A DNA stretch of 64,000 nt from Salinicola lusitanus (GTDB lineage: Bacteria; Pseudomonadota; Gammaproteobacteria; Pseudomonadales; Halomonadaceae), in contig NZ_PZJM01000003.1 in the NCBI RefSeq assembly GCF_003206045.1, positions 642,037 to 706,036 of the forward strand, written 5' to 3'. Below the pieces are notes generated by a model that ran no database searches, was not told the DNA's origin, and saw only the letters and a list, made by a program, of their open reading frames with translations. Shown piece after piece: positions 36,257 to 45,773 of the stretch. The position numbers and the translations under genes are program-made. Positions within the stretch are counted from its first letter, which is position 1. Every line of letters begins with the position of its first letter.

Positions 36257-36580
36257 ATGATCAGTTGGGTTTATCTTGGTATCGCTGTGCTGTTTGAAAT
36301 TGCTGTCGCCTTTTCGGCCGGCAACGCTCAGGGCTTTACCCGTCTGTGGTGGACCATCGCTACCCTCGTCAGCGGCGCCATTGCAACTTTCTTCCTCAGC
36401 CTTGCCCTGCTCGAGTTCGATGTGGGCGTGGGCTATTCCATCTGGACCTCGGTGGCTGGCGTGGGAATCGTCGTGATTGGCGCCGTGTTCTTCCAAGAGC
36501 GTCTCAACCCGAGAAAGCTATCCGGCATTGCCATGGTGATAGGCGGCGTCATCGGGCTTCGGCTCAGTGGGGCGGCCTGA
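36257..36580 (+). CDS. Small multidrug resistance (SMR) transporter subunit
   Basis: 107 residues with four membrane helices. The essential membrane glutamate is E14 in VLFEIAVAFSAGNAQGFTRL. The GVGYSIWTSVAGVGIVVIGA segment in helix 3 and FFQERLNPRKLSGIAMVIGG leading into helix 4 are SMR hallmarks. SMR pumps exchange protons for cations such as quaternary ammonium or guanidinium. With the next SMR gene it probably forms a heterodimeric pair, as in EbrAB or YkkCD. Confidence 0.9.
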   Translation: MISWVYLGIAVLFEIAVAFSAGNAQGFTRLWWTIATLVSGAIATFFLSLALLEFDVGVGYSIWTSVAGVGIVVIGAVFFQERLNPRKLSGIAMVIGGVIGLRLSGAA

Positions 36581-36647
36581 GGCCAAGCGCGAGACATAAC
36601 CGTAATTACGACATCCACAGTACTACTGACTATTGAAGGAAAATGTC

Positions 36648-37040
36648 ATGTCCAACACTGCTAGCAATCAAACCAGTACCAGTCGCGCCTGGGTCATGCT
36701 ACTTCTCGCCGGCGCGTTCGAAATTGTCTATGCCCTCAGCGTCGCGGGAAGCCAAGCCTTCACCGTGCTGAGCTGGTCTATTTCCGCGATCGTGTTCTTC
36801 CTACTCACTCTGTACGCCTTGAGCGTGGCCCTGAAAACGATCGACGTCGGCATTGGCTACGCCGTATGGGCGGGAATCGGCGCAGTGGGCTCGGCCGTCT
36901 TCGGCAGCGTTCTGCTCGATCAATCCCTGACGCTGCCCCAAGCATTCTGGTTGGCCGTGATCATCGCCGGGGTTATCTGGTTGAAACTCGCCAGCAGCGA
37001 GAAGTTACAGCCGGAGAAATCAGAGTTAGTGGCTTCCTGA
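36648..37040 (+). CDS. Small multidrug resistance (SMR) transporter, second subunit
   Basis: 130 residues from the ATG at 36648 with AAGGA at 36636-36640. It has a polar N-terminal tail of about 12 residues, then four membrane helices. The key glutamate is E25 in LLAGAFEIVYALSVAGSQAF; helix 3 is IDVGIGYAVWAGIGAVGSAV. The tail and the LKLASSEKLQPEKSELVAS C-terminus are longer than in EmrE. Paired with the preceding SMR gene 67 bp upstream, it suggests a two-component antiporter. Substrate unknown. Confidence 0.9.
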   Translation: MSNTASNQTSTSRAWVMLLLAGAFEIVYALSVAGSQAFTVLSWSISAIVFFLLTLYALSVALKTIDVGIGYAVWAGIGAVGSAVFGSVLLDQSLTLPQAFWLAVIIAGVIWLKLASSEKLQPEKSELVAS

Positions 37041-37120
37041 AGCTTAATGCCTATCTAGCAAAAGGGGGGCTTATTCTCGCTCACCCTATCGCTCGGACAA
37101 GCTCACCACTGGAGAAACCC

Positions 37121-37603
37121 ATGGCGACTACTCCCCCGGACCACATCATTCGCCTCATGGAAGATGTTGTCGCGTACTCCACGGAGCATGTCCGTGGCGG
37201 CGGCATCCCGTTCGCGGCCTATGTTATCGACGACAAAGGAAATGTGCTGGGTCGTGGGGTCAACCGTGTTTTTGAGCGCCATGACCCTACCGCTCATGCA
37301 GAGGTCGAGGCCATCCGTGATGCATGTAGGAGTAAGGGTGTCACTAACCTACGCGGCTCCACATTGCTGGCCTCGGGAGAACCCTGCGCCATGTGCTACC
37401 TCAACGCACTGTTCTCAGGGATCGACGAGGTGATCTACGCCGTCGACCGGGATAGTGCCGCCGAGGCCGGTTTCGATTACCGCAGCACGTATCAGGTGCT
37501 GGCCGGTTTTCCCGATCGCTGGTCCATGAAGGTTCGCAAGTACGCCACGACTCAGGCTACCGAGCCGTTCAATCTCTGGAGACAAAAAAGAACCTCGCGG
37601 TGA
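37121..37603 (+). CDS. Nucleoside deaminase (CDA-fold, guanine/tRNA-adenosine deaminase-like)
   Basis: 160 residues. The zinc site is complete: H59-A-E61 in PTAHAEVEAIRDAC and C89/C92 in SGEPCAMCYL, the signature of cytidine-deaminase-fold enzymes of the nucleoside/guanine deaminase branch. It acts in the cytoplasm on a base, nucleoside or related amino-heterocycle. The start at 37121 has GGAG upstream, 80 bp after the second SMR stop, so it is probably the fourth gene of the operon. Its association with SMR pumps hints at a small nitrogenous cation as the common substrate; that is inference. Confidence 0.88.
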   Translation: MATTPPDHIIRLMEDVVAYSTEHVRGGGIPFAAYVIDDKGNVLGRGVNRVFERHDPTAHAEVEAIRDACRSKGVTNLRGSTLLASGEPCAMCYLNALFSGIDEVIYAVDRDSAAEAGFDYRSTYQVLAGFPDRWSMKVRKYATTQATEPFNLWRQKRTSR

Positions 37604-37752
37604 ACACTCCTTAGGACAACGTCTAGACCAACCCATTATCAGCGGTAGCAGCAGATTTTCGATGACTGCCATTGGCCTGACGCCCGAACACCGAGGCAAG
37701 CGACGATGACGGGAGTGATAGACTGCCCCTTTGTTCGACTTGCGAGGCTTCG

Positions 37753-39135
37753 ATGGACGCCACCGGTACTCCCCCTCTCTCCGTCAGCGATCTCAACCGC
37801 CAGGCCCGCCAGATGCTGGAGCGCGGCTTCGGCGACTGCTGGGTCGAGGGCGAGATTTCGGGTCTGGCGCGGCCCGCGTCCGGGCATATCTACTTCAGCC
37901 TGAAAGACGCCAAGGCCCAGCTCAAGTGCGCGTTCTTCCGCAACCGGGCGAGCTTGTCGCGCACGCCGCTGAAGGATGGCGACCGGATCAAGGTTCGCGG
38001 CCGCGTGTCGATCTTCGAGCCGCGTGGCGACTACCAGTTAATCGTCGATGCCGTGCAGCCCAGCGGCGAAGGCGAACTGATGGCGGCTTACGAACGGCTC
38101 AAGCGCCAGTTGAGCGCCGAGGGCATGTTCGCCAACGCGCGACCGCTGCCCTACCCACCCCGCCATCTGGCCCTGATCACCTCGCCCACCGGCGCCGCCA
38201 TTCGCGATGTGCTGGCGGTGCTGCAGGCGCGCTGGCCGATGGTGCGCGTCAGCGTGCTCCCGTCGCCGGTGCAGGGGCGCGAGGCACCGCCGGCGCTGAT
38301 CCGTGCGCTCGCGCTGGTCAACCGCCAGGCGCGGCGGGACGCCGAGACGCCGGTCGCGGCGCGGGCACCAGGTGCCCCTGAGCCGTTCGACGCCGTGCTG
38401 ATCACCCGCGGCGGCGGCAGCCTGGAAGACCTGTGGGCGTTCAACGACGAACACTTGGTCCGGGCGATCCACCACTCGGCGCTACCGGTGATGGCCGCTA
38501 TCGGCCACGAGGTCGACACGACCCTGGCCGAGTTTGCTGCCGATGTGCGGGCGCCGACCCCCTCCGCCGCCGCCGAACGGCTGGTGCCGGATCGCCGCGA
38601 TCTCGAGGCGACGCTGAGTCAGCAGCGGAGAAGGCTCCTTCAGGCGTGGCGCGGGCGCTTCAATGCCGAATCCCAGCGCCTCGATCATCTACGCGCCCGG
38701 CTGCGCCATCCCGGTGAACGCCTCGCCCAGCAGCGCCAGCATCTGGCGGGGCTGGATCGTCGCCTGCAACTGGCGATGCAGCAGCGTCTGCAGCGGGATC
38801 GTCAGCGGCTCGAGACCGCCACCCGGCGCTTCGCGCGCCACGACCCGAGCCGTACCTTGCGCCAATCGCGGGAGCGTGTGGACCAGCTACGCCAGCGACT
38901 GGAGAGCGCTCAGCAGCGTCAGTTGCAACGGGAACGCCATCGGCTCGAAGGGGTCGCACGGGAGCTCAACGCGGTCAGCCCGCTGGCCGTGCTGGGACGG
39001 GGCTACTCGATCCTGCAGAATGACGACGGCCAGGTCGTGCGTGCCGCCAGCCAGACCCAGCCGGGCCAGACGCTCACCGCCCGCCTCGGCGAGGGGCGCC
39101 TGAAGCTGGAGGTGAAGCGGCGGCTGAAGCACTGA
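37753..39135 (+). CDS. xseA: Exodeoxyribonuclease VII large subunit
   Basis: 460 residues, close to the ~450 of the E. coli enzyme. The N-terminal OB-fold (VSDLNRQARQMLERGFGDCW then VEGEISGLARPASGHIYFSL) is followed by the catalytic exonuclease VII domain (LALITSPTGAAIRDVLAVLQ and ITRGGGSLEDLWAFNDEHLV, then GHEVDTTLAEFAADVRAPTP). A long coiled-coil region rich in Q and R leads to the C-terminal ending LAVLGRGYSILQNDDG. With XseB it degrades single-stranded DNA to oligonucleotides in repair. The small subunit gene is not in the window. It converges with the reductase gene 14 bp away. Confidence 0.97.
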   Translation: MDATGTPPLSVSDLNRQARQMLERGFGDCWVEGEISGLARPASGHIYFSLKDAKAQLKCAFFRNRASLSRTPLKDGDRIKVRGRVSIFEPRGDYQLIVDAVQPSGEGELMAAYERLKRQLSAEGMFANARPLPYPPRHLALITSPTGAAIRDVLAVLQARWPMVRVSVLPSPVQGREAPPALIRALALVNRQARRDAETPVAARAPGAPEPFDAVLITRGGGSLEDLWAFNDEHLVRAIHHSALPVMAAIGHEVDTTLAEFAADVRAPTPSAAAERLVPDRRDLEATLSQQRRRLLQAWRGRFNAESQRLDHLRARLRHPGERLAQQRQHLAGLDRRLQLAMQQRLQRDRQRLETATRRFARHDPSRTLRQSRERVDQLRQRLESAQQRQLQRERHRLEGVARELNAVSPLAVLGRGYSILQNDDGQVVRAASQTQPGQTLTARLGEGRLKLEVKRRLKH

Positions 39136-39149
39136 GCCATTCGCGGCCG

Positions 39150-39956
39150 CTAAGCGAGCCGCTCTTCGGGATCCCCCGGCTGCACCAGATGGATTCGCGT
39201 CCCGCCCTCGCCTTGACCCAGCCCAGGTTTGAGCCGCTGATCGGTATCGTAGTGCCCGCCGTTCTGGCACCGATAGGCGATCGGCGCGTCGCTGAACAAC
39301 CCCGTCAGGCGCTGCTCGAGATCCGTCGCTACCTGCTGCCAGCCGGCATCGTCCAGGCGGTCGCTCGAATAGACCGGAAAAGGCGGCATGACCGCCAGCC
39401 CGGGATAGAACAGCGTGCCGTGCTGGATCGGCCACAGAATCTCCTCCAGGCTGCCATTGACGCCGCGATCGCTGTAGTGGCGCGCGCGCCCGCCGATCGG
39501 CACCATCAGCATTGCGCGACGACCGGCCAGCACGCCTTCACCGTAACGATCGCCCCAACGTTCCCCACCGTGTTCACCGACCCCGTAGGCAAAGCCGAAA
39601 GCGAACACCCGGTCGACCCAACCCTTGAGAATCGCGGGCATGCCGAACCACCACAGCGGGAAGCTGAACAGCACCGCATCGGCCCACAAGAGCTTCTGTT
39701 GCTCGGCGGCGATATCGAGCGTCTGGGTGTCGGAGGCATAGGCGTGGCGGGATTCGGCGATATAGCTCAGGCGCTCCGGATCGACGGTGTCGGTGAAATC
39801 CTCGCGATCGGCGATCGCCTTCCACCCCATGGCGTAGAGATCCGAGACCTGGACCTCGTGCCCCTGTGCCTGCAGGAACTCCACCGCCAGGTCCTTCAGC
39901 GCGCTGGTCAGCGACTGGGGCTCGGGGTGGGCGTGGACGATCAGAATATGGCTCAT
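39150..39956 (-). CDS. NAD(P)H:quinone oxidoreductase-type flavodoxin-fold protein, second copy
   Basis: 268 residues from the ATG at 39956 (MSHILIVHAHPEPQSLTSAL). It is the same family as 18359-19147: matching HAHPEP phosphate loop, ADAVLFSFPLWWFGMPAILK and GWVDRVFAFGFAYG. It is probably a cytoplasmic two-electron quinone or electrophile reductase. It is divergent from a LysR regulator 114 bp away with an AATCCA-N8-TGGATT repeat between. The whole module appears to be a paralogue of the one at 18.4-20.7 kb. Confidence 0.9.
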   Translation of the reverse strand: MSHILIVHAHPEPQSLTSALKDLAVEFLQAQGHEVQVSDLYAMGWKAIADREDFTDTVDPERLSYIAESRHAYASDTQTLDIAAEQQKLLWADAVLFSFPLWWFGMPAILKGWVDRVFAFGFAYGVGEHGGERWGDRYGEGVLAGRRAMLMVPIGGRARHYSDRGVNGSLEEILWPIQHGTLFYPGLAVMPPFPVYSSDRLDDAGWQQVATDLEQRLTGLFSDAPIAYRCQNGGHYDTDQRLKPGLGQGEGGTRIHLVQPGDPEERLA

Positions 39957-40038
39957 GGTCCGGTTCCTCGTTGTAGAAACGATCGGGGAAATGTTCGGGT
40001 TCGGCCCCTGATCTTGAGGCGCCATCTGGTATTGTAGA

Positions 40039-40058
40039 AATCCAATATTTTATGGATT
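40039..40058. promoter_or_regulatory. Candidate LysR operator of the reductase module
   Basis: AATCCA and TGGATT lie 8 bp apart in the short region between the divergent reductase and LysR genes, 13 bp before the LysR start. The size and position are typical for a LysR-regulated divergent promoter. Confidence 0.55.
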
Positions 40059-40070
40059 GGTATCAATTTA

Positions 40071-41018
40071 ATGGATATCGAACGGCTGGATCTGAATCTG
40101 CTGGTGACCCTCGACACCTTGCTGGTAGAGCGCAATGTGAGTCGCGCCGCCAAGCGGCTGCATCTCAGCCAGCCGGCGATCTCCACTCGCCTGACCCGGC
40201 TGCGCGAGCTGCTGGGCGACCCGCTGCTGCTGCCCGCCCAGCGCGGCATGATCCCCACCCAGCGCGCGCTCGAACTCCAGGCGCCACTGCACGCCGCCAT
40301 CGAGGGCGTGCGCCAGGTCGTCGCCACCGGCAGCCCGTTCGAACCGGCCACGGCCCAGGCCACGGTCGCCATCGCTGCCAGCGACTATGTGCAGTATTCG
40401 GTCCTGATGCCGTTGGCGCTGGCCCTTAGCCGGGAGGCGCCGGGGCTCAGGATCGCCTGGCGGACGATAGATACCGGGAATCTGGATGCGCAGATGGCGC
40501 GTGGAGAAGTCGACCTGGCCTTGACCACCCCCGGGACGGCACCGGACAACCTGCGCATGCGCACGCTCTACCGCGAGGCGTACGTCGCCATCATGCGCCC
40601 GGACCACCCTGCCTTGTCGGAACCGCTCGATCTCGACACCTTTTGCCGACTGGATCACGTCATCGTCTCGCCGGAGGGCGGCGGCTTTCACGGCCCCGTG
40701 GACGATGCCCTGGCCGCCGTCGGCCGGTCCCGCCGCGTGGCATTGTCGGCGCCGGGATTCCTGGTGGTGCCGGAGATCGTTGCGCGCAGCGACATGATCG
40801 CGCTGGTCCCCACCCGGGTCGCCGGGGACCGCGTCGGCCGGGTCCGGCTGCTGGCTCCGCCGCTATCCGTTCCCGGCTTCGACATGGCCATGGTCTGGCA
40901 CGAGCGCACCACCACCCACCCGCTGCACCGATGGCTGCGCCAGCGGATCGGCGAACTGGCTTCGGATGCGCGGGAGGATGGCGGGGAGATACCGGTACCT
41001 GCACCAACCCTCACCTGA
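40071..41018 (+). CDS. LysR family regulator, partner of second flavodoxin-fold reductase
   Basis: 315 residues. The N-terminus IERLDLNLLVTLDTLLVERN and HLSQPAISTRLTRLRELLGD is of the NodD/LeuO-like type. The effector domain includes VAIAASDYVQYSVLMPLALA. It is paralogous to the LysR at 19786-20700, with the same arrangement next to a flavodoxin-fold reductase. The likely effector is a quinone or aromatic compound, by analogy with the reductase family. Confidence 0.9.
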   Translation: MDIERLDLNLLVTLDTLLVERNVSRAAKRLHLSQPAISTRLTRLRELLGDPLLLPAQRGMIPTQRALELQAPLHAAIEGVRQVVATGSPFEPATAQATVAIAASDYVQYSVLMPLALALSREAPGLRIAWRTIDTGNLDAQMARGEVDLALTTPGTAPDNLRMRTLYREAYVAIMRPDHPALSEPLDLDTFCRLDHVIVSPEGGGFHGPVDDALAAVGRSRRVALSAPGFLVVPEIVARSDMIALVPTRVAGDRVGRVRLLAPPLSVPGFDMAMVWHERTTTHPLHRWLRQRIGELASDAREDGGEIPVPAPTLT

Positions 41019-41069
41019 GCCGGCGCCGTCTGGAAAATCGACGATCAATAGTCAGGCAAAACCGGCGAC

Positions 41070-41091
41070 AGATCGTCAGGATTGACGATCT
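41070..41091 (+). repeat. Perfect hairpin after LysR gene
   Basis: AGATCGTCA-ggat-TGACGATCT is a perfect 9-bp stem with a 4-nt loop, 51 bp beyond the LysR stop. There is no T-tract after it, so intrinsic termination is doubtful. Confidence 0.55.
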
Positions 41092-41257
41092 GGACAGTGC
41101 CACGGCATGACGGACGCGCGCATATCGCAAGTCAAAACGGACCGGGCTGGTGTACCAGTTCAAGCGGGGCAGATGAGTAGTGTGACCAGACTGGCTGGTG
41201 GACGCCGAATGGGTGAGCGCAGGCGGCTTTCCAGTCACGGCGTGGGGCGGTGAAATG

Positions 41258-41293
41258 AAAAACCCGATTCGGCAGGGTCATGCCGAATCGGGT
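41258..41293 (-). terminator. Intrinsic terminator of the glrK-qseG-glrR operon
   Basis: On the minus strand ACCCGATTCGGCA-tgaccc-TGCCGAATCGGGT is a perfect 13-bp stem followed by five Ts, about 77 bp after the glrR stop. Confidence 0.9.
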
Positions 41294-41369
41294 GATCGCC
41301 CATCGAGGGGGTCGTGTCAGTTGGCCGGCTGCTTCGCCTTGGCGAGTTCGGAGCGCCGGCCGGCGGAGA

Positions 41370-42800
<1,431 letters not shown>

Positions 42801-42955
42801 GGGATTGGCACCTCCTGCCACCGCTTGTACCTTATCGCTGCCGATCAGGCTGTGTCACGTTCGTTGTGACGCGGTCGCGCGCGCCGAGATATGGCCTGGC
42901 ATCGCGCGGATGGCTTGGTTTTACGTGAGTGTTGTCGCGCGCAGCTTGCGCATCG

Positions 42956-43498
42956 TTAGTCGCGGGCGTTGATCGTCCGCTCGATATCGGTCAACGCTTC
43001 GAGCTTGTCCGACATCTCCTTGAGCTGTTGCTTCAGCTTCTCGTTTTCCTGCTTCAGTGCCCGCGTATCATTGCCTCCCGCCCGCTGACTCCCGTTCGTG
43101 CCTCGCGAGGCGTAGAGTTGCCGACGCTCCTCGAGTTCGTTAAGCCATTGCTGCAGCAGGGGCTGCAAGCGGGCGGGTGCCGAACCGATCGAGGCCTTGT
43201 AGAAATTCGAGGCCTGGGCCCATTGAGCGGGGCCATCCCAGGAGAGCACCACGGCTCGTACGGCCTTCTGGTCCGTGCGGCTGCGACCGACCCGCTCCAG
43301 CACCTCTTCACGCCACTCGTCATCGCCCCGCTGCGCTTCCAGCCCGAACGCGACCCAGGAATCGACCAGGCAGACATTGTCGGCGTAGGTGGGGATGTCG
43401 CCACAGCCATACTGCTTGGGTTCGCTGGACAATGACTGGCAACCCACCAGCGCCAGCATGCCGAACAGGGCGAGCGTCGTTCTTATCTGACTGACCAT
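42956..43498 (-). CDS. qseG: QseG-like lipoprotein of the GlrK/GlrR system
   Basis: 180 residues with a lipoprotein signal: LALFGMLALVGC with the lipidated cysteine at residue 20. The mature part is helical and ends in a coiled coil (about 130-170: ALKQENEKLKQQLKEMSDKL). The gene lies between the histidine kinase, which it overlaps by 16 bp, and glrR, exactly where qseG (yfhG) lies in enterobacteria. There QseG is an outer-membrane lipoprotein that contacts the kinase. Sequence similarity is modest, so the name rests partly on position. Confidence 0.8.
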   Translation of the reverse strand: MVSQIRTTLALFGMLALVGCQSLSSEPKQYGCGDIPTYADNVCLVDSWVAFGLEAQRGDDEWREEVLERVGRSRTDQKAVRAVVLSWDGPAQWAQASNFYKASIGSAPARLQPLLQQWLNELEERRQLYASRGTNGSQRAGGNDTRALKQENEKLKQQLKEMSDKLEALTDIERTINARD

Positions 43499-45006
43499 GT
43501 CTCTTTCCTTGCCTCACCGCCCGGAAACGTATCGTCCGGCGCGGCCTCATTATCGTGTTGCGCGCCACGTACCGAAGCGCTGGCCCACGGCAGCGTGAGC
43601 CGGAAGCAGACGGGCAACTCGGTATCATCCACCAGCGCCAGCTGTCCGTGCTGCAATCGGGCACAGTCCGCGGCGACCGAGAGTCCGATGCCGGAGCCCT
43701 TGAGCGGCCCCTTGCGACGCGCACTGCCCTGATAGAACGCTTCGAAAAGGTGCTCGCGATCCGACTCGGCAATTGGCTCCCCGCTGTTGGCGACATCCAG
43801 TGCCAGCCAGTCGCGCTGATGGGTGGCGCGAATCACCAGTTCGCCACCGTCGCTGCCATAGGCGATGGCGTTGGAGATCAGGTTGTCCAGCACCCGGGCC
43901 GTGCGCTCCCGGTCCGCCTGCCAGGTCAGCGGATGATGCGGACTCCTGACCTGCATGCCCTTGTTGTCGAGTGCCAGGCGGTGCTTGGAGAGAACCTCCT
44001 GGATGACCGTCGCGACATCGAACTGGGTGACCTTCATTCGGCGACTGTTCTGCAGCAGATTGTAATCCAGGAGCTGCTCGATCAAGGTCTGCAGCTCCAG
44101 GCCATTTTCGTCGATCAGCCGCACGACCTCGCTCTGGCGCTCGTTGAGCTCCCCGGCCACGCCGTCGGACAACAGTGACGTGCCCTCGCGAACGCTGGCC
44201 AGCGGCGTTTTCAGCTCGTGCGACATATGGCGCAGGAACTGCTGCTTCTGCGCTTCGAGTTCGGACAACCGACCCGACAGCCAGGTCAGCCGCTCGCCCA
44301 ACTGGACCAGCTCGGCGGGCCCCTGGATGCGGGTGGGCGTGTCGCTGTGATCGCCACTGCCGAGACCGAAGATCCGGCGCTCGAGCTGACGGATCGGGCG
44401 CGTGATCAGCCAGGTGAAGAACAGCATCAGCATCAGGCTGGCGGAAACCAGGGCCGCGGTCTGCATCCACAGCCGGGCCTTCACCGCATCGGCCTGTTCG
44501 CGGATATCGGCGATGCGCGCGTCGATCAGGTCGTTGGTGGCATCCCTCACCGCGTCTGACTCCGCGGCAAATCCCGAGAACCGCTGCAGGAACTCGCCCA
44601 TGTCATCGTCGACCGACGACGGCGGGAGCACGCGGAGTTGCCGGAAGCGCTCGACCAGCGACTGGAAGTCGGGATTGTCGCGCATCAGCGGCTCGTGCTG
44701 TTGGAGCAGCTCACCGAACTGCCGGGCCTTCTGGTTGTAGATATCGCGCAGGCCCTCCTCTTCGATCACCGCATACTGGCGGGCGCTGCGCTCCATCTGC
44801 AGCGCCAGCGAGCTCAGCATGCGGGCGCGGCGAGTCTCCTCGACGGCCTGCCGAGCGCTCTGGTCGGCCAGGCTCGAGAGCTGCGACAACGCCTGCCCGG
44901 CCTGGAACATCAGCACGGCTATCGGCAGCATGACGACGACGAAGGCCAGCAGTACTAGTTGCAGAAGCGAGCGAGGCCGCCAACGTCGGGAGAGCTCGGT
45001 GGTCAT
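43483..45006 (-). CDS. glrK: Sensor histidine kinase GlrK (QseE)
   Basis: 507 residues from the ATG at 45006 (MTTELSRRWRPRSLLQLVLL). Two membrane helices near residues 14-36 and 180-203 enclose a periplasmic all-helical sensor part. A HAMP linker (LITRPIRQLERRI) leads to the H-box FLRHMSHELKTPLASVREG, the N-box DNLISNAIAYGS, and the G-box GSGIGLSVAADCA. It phosphorylates GlrR. It is first gene of the operon, and the region upstream encodes a predicted small RNA ending in a strong terminator at 45166-45193. Confidence 0.95.
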   Translation of the reverse strand: MTTELSRRWRPRSLLQLVLLAFVVVMLPIAVLMFQAGQALSQLSSLADQSARQAVEETRRARMLSSLALQMERSARQYAVIEEEGLRDIYNQKARQFGELLQQHEPLMRDNPDFQSLVERFRQLRVLPPSSVDDDMGEFLQRFSGFAAESDAVRDATNDLIDARIADIREQADAVKARLWMQTAALVSASLMLMLFFTWLITRPIRQLERRIFGLGSGDHSDTPTRIQGPAELVQLGERLTWLSGRLSELEAQKQQFLRHMSHELKTPLASVREGTSLLSDGVAGELNERQSEVVRLIDENGLELQTLIEQLLDYNLLQNSRRMKVTQFDVATVIQEVLSKHRLALDNKGMQVRSPHHPLTWQADRERTARVLDNLISNAIAYGSDGGELVIRATHQRDWLALDVANSGEPIAESDREHLFEAFYQGSARRKGPLKGSGIGLSVAADCARLQHGQLALVDDTELPVCFRLTLPWASASVRGAQHDNEAAPDDTFPGGEARKETWSVR

Positions 45007-45165
45007 GAGATTCGCTCTGTGCAGGATACCCATTGGGGTCATGGATCGTTCCGCAAGGATAACATCTTTGTTGAAAGCCCATTCAGGTCGAACCGTTGAG
45101 CGCGAATCCGCACTTCAGCCGCCGGTCGACAGTGCCGGTGCCGATCGTTGGCGGGAAATCCACTC

Positions 45166-45193
45166 AAAAAAAGAGGGCCGGCAGAGCCGGCCC
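45166..45193 (-). terminator. Strong intrinsic terminator upstream of glrK
   Basis: On the minus strand GGGCCGGC-tct-GCCGGCCC (8-bp GC stem, 3-nt loop) is followed by TC and seven Ts. It is 160 bp before the glrK start and over 500 bp past the argA terminator, so it must end some other minus-strand transcript, the predicted RNA below. Confidence 0.9.
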
Positions 45194-45611
45194 AAGGTAC
45201 GCAGGGAACTGAAGGGTCGAGAACGACCTTGAAACACTGCCTGAATCAGCTATTCGAGATCGCTCCCGTGGCCCGAAGGCCTCGAAGCCAGTATTCGACT
45301 GAGCCATTCAGGGGCTACCGAATACCGGGGCGGCGAACCGCCTGCTTCGTCTTCGAGCCGGTCGCCGGATTATGATCCGGCAGCCGGCTGCAATGGGTCC
45401 CCTCTCACGAGGGGGAAGGCATCCTTGCCGGGGCATCCTTGCCCAAGTGGTGCATCTCCTTGCCCGATGGGCCGCACCCGTCTCATCGCAACCTAAGTCA
45501 CACATCGCGTGGAGCGGACGCTGACGAATCCTGAAGGCCCTGCACAGGGTAGTCGAGGCACCTGACAGGATTCGGCGAGCCGAGTCCGAAGACATCGTCT
45601 CGTCGCTCTCG
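45166..45611 (-). ncRNA. Predicted structured small RNA, CsrA/RsmA-sponge type
   Basis: About 446 nt between a sigma-54 promoter and a strong terminator, with no protein-coding frame. The RNA strand carries three closely spaced AAGGA motifs. Two lie in apical loops of small hairpins (GGGC-AAGGAT-GCCC at 45431-45444, GGC-AAGGAT-GCC at 45418-45429) and one at 45457-45461. Another AGGAT lies at 45528-45534, and further GGA words in GAGGGGACC-like and CCGGAT contexts. GGA in a loop is the binding element of CsrA/RsmA. Several very stable hairpins follow (GGCGG-ttcg-CCGCC, GGCC-ttcg-GGCC, GGTCG-ttct-CGACC). Position upstream of glrK is that of glmY in enterobacteria, but I see no GlmY sequence signature. 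The 5' end is inferred from the promoter. Confidence 0.6.
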
Positions 45612-45621
45612 ACCTAGTTAT

Positions 45622-45638
45622 TGCGATAGACGTGCCAA
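45622..45638 (-). promoter_or_regulatory. Sigma-54 promoter of the small RNA
   Basis: TTGGCACGTCTATCGCA on the minus strand matches the -24/-12 consensus TTGGCACG-N4-TTGCW at every fixed position except one (TC for TT). The invariant GG and GC are correctly spaced. The start of transcription is expected about 12 nt beyond the GC, near 45611. Confidence 0.75.
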
Positions 45639-45657
45639 TATTTTAAAAATCAAACAA

Positions 45658-45670
45658 TATCAATAACTTG
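45658..45670. promoter_or_regulatory. IHF-binding consensus
   Basis: TATCAATAACTTG fits the IHF consensus WATCAA-N4-TTR at every position and lies 20 bp upstream of the -24 element. IHF bending between an enhancer-bound activator and a sigma-54 promoter is the standard arrangement. Confidence 0.65.
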
Positions 45671-45726
45671 AAAAATAACACTTTCCATCTTCCGGGCCGC
45701 CAGTTGCCGATTGCCGCGGAGGGCCG

Positions 45727-45773
45727 AAAAAAAGGGTCGAAAACGTCGGCTTTGACCGACGCTTTTCGACCCT
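45727..45773 (-). terminator. Intrinsic terminator of argA
   Basis: A stem of about 17 bp with one bulge (AGGGTCGAAAA-CGTCGG paired with CCGACG-TTTTCGACCCT) around a TCAAAG loop is followed on the minus strand by eight Ts, 88 bp after the argA stop. It isolates argA from the small RNA. Confidence 0.92.

Noticed and set aside
45166-45611. RNase P RNA, tmRNA or 6S RNA
   Set aside because: The conserved GAGGAAAGUC element, the tRNA-like end and the 6S bubble features are missing. The GGA-loop hairpins and sigma-54 promoter point to a regulatory RNA instead.
45166-45611. A direct GlmY orthologue
   Set aside because: Position and control match glmY, but the length is more than double and no GlmY sequence element was recognised; kept only as an alternative.
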